DNA of 64,000 nt, from assembly GCF_036116635.1 (NCBI RefSeq), contig NZ_CP107995.1:5394001-5458000 (forward strand). Reading direction: 5' to 3'. The notes below the pieces were generated by a model, which did not search any database, was not told the DNA's origin, and saw only the letters and a list, made by a program, of their open reading frames with translations. This document shows positions 33,309 through 39,259 of the stretch, piece by piece; the stretch's first letter is position 1; each line of letters starts with the position of its first letter. Origin of the DNA: Amycolatopsis sp. NBC_00345 (GTDB lineage: Bacteria > Actinomycetota > Actinomycetes > Mycobacteriales > Pseudonocardiaceae). A program made the translations under genes and the position numbers.

Positions 33309-33821
33309 CTAGAACATGTACGTGGAGTTGATGATCGCGCCCTTGCGCGCGTAGTGGATCAGCGCGTCCTGCACGTCCAGCGGGTGCGTGGGGATGACGC
33401 CTTCGATGAGGTCCTCCTCGCGGGCGCCGTGCAGCGACAGGCCGAAGCGGCAGCAGAAGACCTTGCCGCCCTCGCCGATGAACGTCTTCAGCTGGTCGTT
33501 GATGTTCATCTCACCCGGGAACGCGGCGTTGCCGGTGGTCGGGAAGCCGCGCGTGGCCAGGCAGTTCAGCGAGCCGGGGCCGTAGAAGTAGATCGCGGTC
33601 TCGAAGCCCTTCCGCAGCGCGCGGGTCGCCTGCAGGATCGCCACGAAGCTCACCGATGACTCGTGCGCGATGCCGTGCACGAGGGTGAAGTAGGTTTCGC
33701 CGTTCTCCGCCTGGTAGTCCGGGAAGACCTTGGTCCCGCCGTAGAGGTTCGAACCCTGCGGCAGCGACGGGTGCGGGATCTCGTCGAGGCTGGTCTTCTC
33801 GGTGTCGGTCAGCTCTGCCAT
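33309..33821 (-). CDS. MSMEG_0572/Sll0783 family nitrogen starvation protein
   Basis: This 170-residue protein of the MSMEG_0572/Sll0783 family is the marker gene of Nit1C clusters. Conserved blocks are IPHPSLPQGSNLYGGTKVFP, FLLVHG-like YFTLVHGIAHESS, CLATRGFPTTGNAAFPGE and a double-Cys VFCCRFGLSLHG. The pattern suggests a DsrE-like alpha/beta fold with possible redox or metal-binding cysteines (inference). In Synechocystis sll0783 is induced by nitrogen limitation. The ATG at 33821 follows the amidohydrolase gene by three bases. Confidence 0.9.
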   Translation of the reverse strand: MAELTDTEKTSLDEIPHPSLPQGSNLYGGTKVFPDYQAENGETYFTLVHGIAHESSVSFVAILQATRALRKGFETAIYFYGPGSLNCLATRGFPTTGNAAFPGEMNINDQLKTFIGEGGKVFCCRFGLSLHGAREEDLIEGVIPTHPLDVQDALIHYARKGAIINSTYMF

Positions 33822-33824
33822 CGG

Positions 33825-34667
33825 TCATTTCCCTTTCTTCGGTCCGTAAAGCACTTCGAACGTGCTCCGGAAAACGTGGCGGGCCAGCTCGCCGTCGCCG
33901 GTCACCGCGGTCAGCTTGGCGAGTTCGCCGGCGTGGTCGCCCCACGGCTCGTCGGAGGCGAACAGCACCCGGTCGTGCCCGATCCCGCGCCGGGAGATCT
34001 CGTCGGCGAGCCAGCGCGGGGTGAAGCCGATCGCCCAGGAAAGGTCGGTGTAGACCTGTTTCCCGGCGGCGATCCAGTCGAAGAAGCGGCCGCCGACGAG
34101 CTTGATGTGCCCGCTCATGCCGCCCCCGAAGTGCACGAGGTGCAGCTTCACGTCGCCGGCGTAGGCCTCGACGAGCTTGCCCACCTCGTCGATGTCCGAC
34201 GCGGCGCCGGGCGAGGTGTGCACGTGGACCACGAGGTCGTGCTCCCGGGCGGTGGCGAAGACCCGGTCGAGCTGCGGCCGGCAGGCGGGGTCGCTCGCGC
34301 GGCCGCCAAGCAGGAAGCTCAGCTTCAACGCCCGCACACCGGGCTCGCCTGCGAGAGCCAGTGCCGCGTCGGTCAACGCGGCGTCCTCGGGTCGCGGCGA
34401 AACCCACAGCGCGGCGCTGATCCGGTCGTCCTTCGCCGCGGCTTCGACGCACAACTCGTTGAAGGAGAACGCGACGGCCGGGTCGGGGACGCCGTAGTTC
34501 GGGATCACCAGCGCGCGTTCGGTGCGCTCGCGGTCCATGTCGGCCAGCAGCTCGCCGATCGTCGCGCGCGAGCCGATGGCCGGCGCGACCGGCGGGCCGC
34601 CGTAGAACGGGTACGCGGGCAGCACCCCGAGGTGGCGGTGCGCGTCGGTGATCCAGCCGCCGGCCAT
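33825..34667 (-). CDS. Amidohydrolase family protein (amidohydrolase 2)
   Basis: This is a 280-residue TIM-barrel metal hydrolase. Metal ligands are visible as HRH in DAHRHLG (residues 8-14), HVHT in LVVHVHT, H in LHLVHFGG and Asp in FASDEPWGD. Amidohydrolase-2 members hydrolyse lactones or amides or act as decarboxylases. The start ATG at 34667 overlaps the TGA of the flavin oxidoreductase gene by one base. This gene is not part of the core Nit1C set that I know, so it is an accessory gene in this lineage. Its substrate may be the cluster product. Confidence 0.87.
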   Translation of the reverse strand: MAGGWITDAHRHLGVLPAYPFYGGPPVAPAIGSRATIGELLADMDRERTERALVIPNYGVPDPAVAFSFNELCVEAAAKDDRISAALWVSPRPEDAALTDAALALAGEPGVRALKLSFLLGGRASDPACRPQLDRVFATAREHDLVVHVHTSPGAASDIDEVGKLVEAYAGDVKLHLVHFGGGMSGHIKLVGGRFFDWIAAGKQVYTDLSWAIGFTPRWLADEISRRGIGHDRVLFASDEPWGDHAGELAKLTAVTGDGELARHVFRSTFEVLYGPKKGK

Positions 34668-35989
34668 CACGCCACCGTCCTCGGCGCGACCCAGTCCTCG
34701 TCGCGGGGATAGGTGGCGACGGGCGTGCCGGAGATCCAGCGGACGTCGGCCGCGCGCTCCCCCGCGACGATGCGCCGGGCCAGGTACTCCGCGTCCGCGG
34801 CGACGCCGCAGAACCGGCCGGAGCCCCAGGTGTGCTGCCACGGCAGGCCGAGGAAGAACAGGCCGGGGCAGCTCGTGACGCCGCGGCGGTGGGTCGGGTA
34901 GCCCTTGCCGTCGAACACCGGGACGTCGATCCAGCGGTGGTCCCGGCCGTAGCCGGTGCTCCACACGACGGCGGAAAGCCTTGCCGCGTCAAGGGTTCGC
35001 GGTCCGCCCGGCGGCCGCCACACCGGGACGTAACGGGCCTCCTCCGGCGCGTCGGCACGCTGGGCGGTGATGTACTGGTCGATGGAGTCCTTGATCCCCT
35101 CGGACACGGCGTCGGCGGCGTCGAGGTTGCCGCGCAGGTCGTCGGCGAAGGCCAGCTCGTCCCGGCGGACCGCGGTGAGCCGGCCGTAGAGCTCCATGCC
35201 GTCGCGGGCGAAGGCGCGCAGGTCGATGTCGTGCCCGCCGTCGCGGCCGGTCACGTAGTGGTTGGCGCGGAAGCGGACCGCGTCGGCGTCGGCGAACTCG
35301 TCGATGCCCCGGGCGTAGTAACCCATTTCGTCGAGCCAGGCGACCACGTCACGGCCGCGGTACCGGCGTGCGACCCGCGGCGCGGACCCGACCGCGAGGT
35401 GCACCCGCCGCCCGGCGAGGTGCAGGTCCTCCGCGATCTGGCAGCCGGACTGCCCGGTGCCGACCACCAGCACCTCGCCCTCGGGCAGCTGCGCCGGGTT
35501 GCGGTACTCCGACGAGTGCAGCTGCACGACGTCGTCCGGCAGCCGCTCGGCCAGGCGCGGGGTCAGCGGCACCTGGTACGGGCCGGTGGCCAGCACGACG
35601 TGGTCAGCGGTCAGCTCGCCCGCCGTGGTGGTGAGCCGGAAACCGCCGCCCGGCAGCTGCCGCAGCCGGGTCGCCTCGACCCCCTCGGCCAGCGGGACGT
35701 CGAACGAGCGCCGGTACTCCTCCAGGTACTCGACGATCTCGTCGCGCACCATGAAGCCCTCGGGATCGTCGCCCTGATAGGGGAACCCGGGCAGCCGGCA
35801 TTGCCAGTTGGGGGTCACCAGGCAGAAGCTGTCCCAGCGGCGGGCCCGCCATTCGTGCCCGGCGCGCTCGCGTTCGAGCACCAGATGCCCGACCCCGGCC
35901 TCGGCCAGGCAATGGGACATCGAGAGCCCCGCCTGGCCACCGCCGACCACGACCACCGGCCGATGCAGGCCGTCCAGCTGGAAATTCAT
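34667..35989 (-). CDS. Flavin-dependent oxidoreductase, MSMEG_0569 family
   Basis: This 440-residue flavoprotein monooxygenase-like enzyme is the first gene of the Nit operon. FAD binds at VVVGGGQAGLSM (residues 12-23) and NADPH at VVGTGQSGCQIA (about 175), with ATGPYQVP and WSTGYGRD as the linker motifs of the FMO/BVMO-like group. The Baeyer-Villiger fingerprint FxGxxxHxxxW is not evident. It is conserved in Nit1C clusters. The ATG at 35989 is 173 bases from the next upstream gene, so the operon promoter should lie in 35990-36110. Confidence 0.9.
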   Translation of the reverse strand: MNFQLDGLHRPVVVVGGGQAGLSMSHCLAEAGVGHLVLERERAGHEWRARRWDSFCLVTPNWQCRLPGFPYQGDDPEGFMVRDEIVEYLEEYRRSFDVPLAEGVEATRLRQLPGGGFRLTTTAGELTADHVVLATGPYQVPLTPRLAERLPDDVVQLHSSEYRNPAQLPEGEVLVVGTGQSGCQIAEDLHLAGRRVHLAVGSAPRVARRYRGRDVVAWLDEMGYYARGIDEFADADAVRFRANHYVTGRDGGHDIDLRAFARDGMELYGRLTAVRRDELAFADDLRGNLDAADAVSEGIKDSIDQYITAQRADAPEEARYVPVWRPPGGPRTLDAARLSAVVWSTGYGRDHRWIDVPVFDGKGYPTHRRGVTSCPGLFFLGLPWQHTWGSGRFCGVAADAEYLARRIVAGERAADVRWISGTPVATYPRDEDWVAPRTVA

Positions 35990-36045
35990 GGGACTCAGTG
36001 CACCGGCGGACGATTTCCGAACCGTTTCACCCGGAACACGGCGGT

Positions 36046-36069
36046 GTTACCAGACTCGCCCTGGGTAAC
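36046..36069. promoter_or_regulatory. Inverted repeat in the Nit operon promoter region
   Basis: GTTACC (36046-36051) and GGTAAC (36064-36069), separated by 12 bases, form a dyad 57-80 bases upstream of the first Nit gene. GTnAC half-sites resemble those of the actinobacterial nitrogen regulator GlnR, but the spacing and second half-site do not match the usual GTnAC-N6-GAAAC order. It is a candidate operator only. Confidence 0.35.
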
Positions 36070-36113
36070 GGTTGGCCACACCCAGCGTTAACATCATTTC
36101 CGTTGCCGGACAA

Positions 36114-36153
36114 CGAAAACGGCCCCTCCGCTGCGACGGAAGGGCCGTTTTCG
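36114..36153. terminator. Bidirectional hairpin terminator
   Basis: CGAAAACGGCCC (36114-36125) pairs perfectly with GGGCCGTTTTCG (36142-36153), with an extra short stem inside the loop. It follows the ferredoxin stop codon (36163) on the minus strand and shields the Nit operon promoter from P450-operon read-through. Confidence 0.8.
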
Positions 36154-36162
36154 AGAGGGCGG

Positions 36163-36378
36163 TTACGGGCGGGGCCCGACGACCTCCGAGCCCGCGGTGA
36201 CCGTGATCGCCATCGCCGGGCAGGAGTCCGCGGCGTCGAGCACGGTCTCGTCCGGCTCGACGGTTTCGGCGCGGGTGCGCGCGGTCGCGCCTTCCAGCTC
36301 GAAGACCTCGGGCATCAGCGACGCGCACATCCCGGAACCGATACAGGTGTGTTCGTCGACCTCGACGTGCCAAGCCAT
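36163..36378 (-). CDS. 3Fe-4S ferredoxin
   Basis: This 71-residue ferredoxin has CIGSGMC near residue 12 and a later CP (DSCPAMAI), which is the three-Cys [3Fe-4S] pattern of P450 partner ferredoxins. It is translated five bases after the P450 stop and is the electron donor for that enzyme. The ferredoxin reductase must be encoded elsewhere. Confidence 0.92.
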   Translation of the reverse strand: MAWHVEVDEHTCIGSGMCASLMPEVFELEGATARTRAETVEPDETVLDAADSCPAMAITVTAGSEVVGPRP

Positions 36379-36382
36379 CGTG

Positions 36383-37573
36383 TCACCATCCGATCGGCAT
36401 CGACCGCGCTCCGCGGACGAGCATCTGGGTTTTCCACACGATATCGCCTGCCACGTGCAAGCCCGGCATTTCCCGCGTGAGCGCCTTGAGCGCCTCCTGC
36501 AGTTCCAGCCGGGCGAGCGGCGCGCCGAGGCAGTGGTGCACGCCGTGGCCGAAGCCGAGGTGGTGGTTGTCCTCGCGGGCGAGCACCAGCCCCTCGGCGT
36601 CGGTGAACTGGAGCCGGTCGCGGTTCGCCGCGCCCATCGCGACGAGCACCGGCTCGCCCGCCCGCACCAGGACGTCGCCGACCTGGACGTCCTCGGTGGC
36701 GTACCGGGCGAACCCGGCGCCGGCACCGAGCGGCACGAACCGCAGCAGCTCCTCGACGGCGGACGGGATCAGCTCCGGCTCGGCGCACAGCCGCGCCCAC
36801 TGCCCGGGCTCGTCCAGCAGCGCGTAGACGAAGTTCGGGATCTGGCTCGCCGTGGTCTCGTGCCCGGCCACCAGGATGCCGACGCACATGTCCACCAGCT
36901 CCAGCTCGCTGAGCCGGTCCTTTTCGTCGCGCGCCGAGATGAGCGCGGACATCAGGTCGTCCTGCGGCTCGGCGCGGTGCTCCGCGATCAGCCCGGCCAT
37001 GTAGGCGCGCAGCTCCTCGCGGTTGCGCTCGGCCTCCTCCGCGGTGAGCCCGCTGGTGGTCAGCGCGGCGTCGCTCCACACGCGGAAGCGCGGCCGGTCG
37101 GCGGTCGGGACACCGAGCAGCTCGCAGATCACGGCGACCGGGATCGGCAGTGCGTAGAGGTCGACCAGGTCGGCCGGCTGCCCGGCGGCCTTCATGTCCT
37201 CGATCAGGCTCTGGGCCAGCTCGGCCACCCGCGGGCGCAGCAGCTCGACGCGGCGCATGGTGAACGCCTTCGCGACCAGCGTGCGCAGGCGGGTGTGGTC
37301 CGGCGGGTCCATCATCAGGATGCCGCCGGTGCGCCGGTGCTCGGCCATCCGCGGCTCGTCCTTGTGCTCGGCCATCGCGCGGGAGAACCGGCGGTCGCCC
37401 AGTACCAGGCGGGCGTCGGCGTACTTCGTGGCCAGCCAGGAGTCCTCGCCGTGCGGCATGCGGACCCGGACCATGCCCTCGGCCTCGCGGGCGGCCGCGT
37501 AGGCCTCGTTGAGGGCCAGCCCCGCTTCCTCGTTGAACGGGTAGGCGAGCGGTTCGGTGTGTGTGGTGGTCAT
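36383..37573 (-). CDS. Cytochrome P450
   Basis: This is a 396-residue soluble bacterial class I P450. The I-helix motif AGHETT is at residues 236-241 (the acid-alcohol pair is E-T), ExxR at 275-278 (EELLR), and the heme loop FGHGVHHCLG puts the thiolate ligand at Cys348. The start ATG at 37573 gives MTTTHTEPLAYPF. The closest visible resemblance is to the CYP105/107-like actinobacterial group. It forms an operon with the 3Fe-4S ferredoxin and is divergent from a TetR gene with a palindromic operator at the P450 side. The substrate is unknown. Confidence 0.93.
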   Translation of the reverse strand: MTTTHTEPLAYPFNEEAGLALNEAYAAAREAEGMVRVRMPHGEDSWLATKYADARLVLGDRRFSRAMAEHKDEPRMAEHRRTGGILMMDPPDHTRLRTLVAKAFTMRRVELLRPRVAELAQSLIEDMKAAGQPADLVDLYALPIPVAVICELLGVPTADRPRFRVWSDAALTTSGLTAEEAERNREELRAYMAGLIAEHRAEPQDDLMSALISARDEKDRLSELELVDMCVGILVAGHETTASQIPNFVYALLDEPGQWARLCAEPELIPSAVEELLRFVPLGAGAGFARYATEDVQVGDVLVRAGEPVLVAMGAANRDRLQFTDAEGLVLAREDNHHLGFGHGVHHCLGAPLARLELQEALKALTREMPGLHVAGDIVWKTQMLVRGARSMPIGW

Positions 37574-37606
37574 GCGGAGAACTCCCGATCTGCTGGAAAG
37601 TCCGGT

Positions 37607-37626
37607 TTGTAAGCGCCTGCTTACAA
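37607..37626. promoter_or_regulatory. TetR operator upstream of the P450 gene
   Basis: The 20-base palindrome TTGTAAGC-GCCT-GCTTACAA lies 34 bases upstream of the P450 start and 78 bases upstream of the divergent TetR gene. The TTGTAAGC half-site is close to those of many TetR repressors that control P450 genes. Confidence 0.75.
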
Positions 37627-37703
37627 CGCTACCGATGGTGACGCAGCGCGTCAATGCGCTCACCGCCCGCAGGCCGGTTAACCTCGTCGCGAACGGAGGC
37701 GGT

Positions 37704-38276
37704 ATGACCGGAGAGCAGCAGGCCCGCAAGCGGGACGCCGCGGCGACGAAGGCCGCCCTGCTGGACGCGGCCGAGGAGCTGTTCGCCGAGCGCGGCTTCG
37801 ATCGCACGACGGTGCGGGACATCGCGGCGCGGGCGGGCGTGAACCAGGCACTGCTGTTCCGCTACTTCGGGTCGAAGGAGTCCCTGTTCGGCGTCGTGCT
37901 GGCTCGCGGCGGGCTGGCCCAGCTGCAGGCGACGCCGCCGGAGCAGCTCTTCGAAGCGACGCTGCGGTCGCTGCTCGAGCCGCTCGGCGACGGCGCCTCC
38001 CACCGGTCGCTGGAGACCTACCTGCGCTCGACCGGCAGCAGCGGCGCGGGCACCGCGATGCGCGAGCAGGTCGGCGAGGAGTACGCCCGCGTGCTCACCA
38101 CCCTCACCGACCAGCCGGACGCGAAGCTGCGCGCGGACCTCGCACTGGCGTGGCTGCTGGGCATCGGCCTGGTCCGCTCGGTGACCGGCAAGGAGCCACT
38201 GGCGAGCGCCGACCCCGACGACATCGTCCGCCTCATCCGGCCGGCCGTGCAGACCCTGCTGGAGCGCAACGGATAG
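37704..38276 (+). CDS. TetR-family transcriptional regulator
   Basis: This 190-residue regulator has an N-terminal helix-turn-helix (AALLDAAEELFAERGFDRTT then VRDIAARAGVNQALLFRYFGSKESLF) and a C-terminal TetR_C-like ligand domain of the kind seen in actinobacterial P450 repressors. The ATG at 37704 follows GGAGG. It is divergent from the P450-ferredoxin operon, and the palindrome at 37607-37626 is its likely binding site. The inducer is unknown. Confidence 0.92.
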   Translation: MTGEQQARKRDAAATKAALLDAAEELFAERGFDRTTVRDIAARAGVNQALLFRYFGSKESLFGVVLARGGLAQLQATPPEQLFEATLRSLLEPLGDGASHRSLETYLRSTGSSGAGTAMREQVGEEYARVLTTLTDQPDAKLRADLALAWLLGIGLVRSVTGKEPLASADPDDIVRLIRPAVQTLLERNG

Positions 38277-38337
38277 CCCGTTGGCGCTCCTTTGTCCGGA
38301 CCGTGCTCCCCCACCGTGGCTCTAAGGTTCCGGGCAT

Positions 38338-39210
38338 GACGCCGTTCCCGCCCGCCACCACCGAGACCGAGTTCGACCGGCTGACCCGCGCCGGCCTGCT
38401 GCCCCCGGTGCGGGCGCTCCTGAACTCCCTCGGCGTCCACGATGAGGCGGAACCGTTCGCCGACGGTTCGCTGCCGGTGTACGCCGTGGGTGCGGGCCTC
38501 GTGCTGACGCCTGCCCATCCCGACACCGCGCGTCGTCCAGGCTGGTGAGCACGACGGCTGGGGTTACGTGCTGATGGACCGGCTCCCCGGCGTCACGCTC
38601 AAGGAGGCCTGGCCACAGCTGTCCACAGAGGACAAGTCCGCGCTGGCCCCGCGGCTCGGCGAGGCACTGGCCGCGCTGCACAGCCTGGACGACCCCGCGC
38701 TGACCGTCCTCGGCCCGAAGAGCTGGAGCGCTTTCCTTACCCGGCAACGTGATCAGGCGCTCGAACATCACCGCGCCACGAAGCTGGACGAGCATTGGCT
38801 GGCGCAGATCCCAGCATTCCTGGACGCGGTGGACCTCGGCGAGCCCGCGACCGTTCCGCTGCACACCGAGTTCATGCGCGACCACCTGATGGTCACCCCC
38901 GGCAGCTGGGAGCTCACCGGCCTGTTCGACTTCGAACCCGCCATGCGAGGCGCCGCGGAGTACGAGTTCGTGGGCGCGGGCCTGTTCGTCTCGGGCGGCG
39001 ACGCGGGCTTCCTGCGCCGGCTGCTCCTGGCGTACGGCTACCGCCCGGACGACCTCGGCGAGGAGTTCGCCCGCCGGTGCCTGGCGTACGCGCTGCTGCA
39101 CGTGTACAGCAACTTCCGCTGGTACCTCGACGTCCTGCCCGCCCCGCCCGAGCCGACGCTCGACGCACTCGCCACGACCTGGTGGGGCACCGCCTGCCAG
39201 CGGCACGCCG
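38338..39210 (+). pseudogene. Aminoglycoside phosphotransferase-like gene, broken
   Basis: Two frames together encode one APH-family phosphotransferase. The first (38338-38548) gives the N-terminus up to PVYAVGAGLVL and then goes out of frame. The second resumes at about 38507 with LPIPTPRVVQAGEHDGWGYV and continues through LMDRLPGVTLKEAWP to ATVPLHTEFMRDHLMV and LTGLFDFEPAMRG. About 30 residues, including the region with the ATP-binding Lys and helix C, are missing at the junction. The catalytic loop reads HTEFMRDHLMV where the family has HGDLxxxNxLV, a further sign of decay or divergence. The C-terminus also lacks a stop before the hairpin at 39207. Confidence 0.75.
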
Positions 39211-39259
39211 TTAAGGACTCCTTACCTACCTTCAAGGTAGGTAAGGAGTCCTTAACGGC
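39207..39259. terminator. Very strong bidirectional hairpin
   Basis: This is a perfect inverted repeat with 26-base arms (39207-39232 and 39234-39259) and a single central base. It contains TTAAGGACTCCTTAC and its complement. It lies between the convergent broken phosphotransferase gene and the FAD/Fe-S oxidoreductase gene and should terminate transcription from both sides. Confidence 0.85.

Noticed and set aside
31082..33331. Long plus-strand frames opposite the GNAT-AIR and radical SAM genes.
   Set aside because: Their composition is shadow-like and the motifs all lie on the minus strand.
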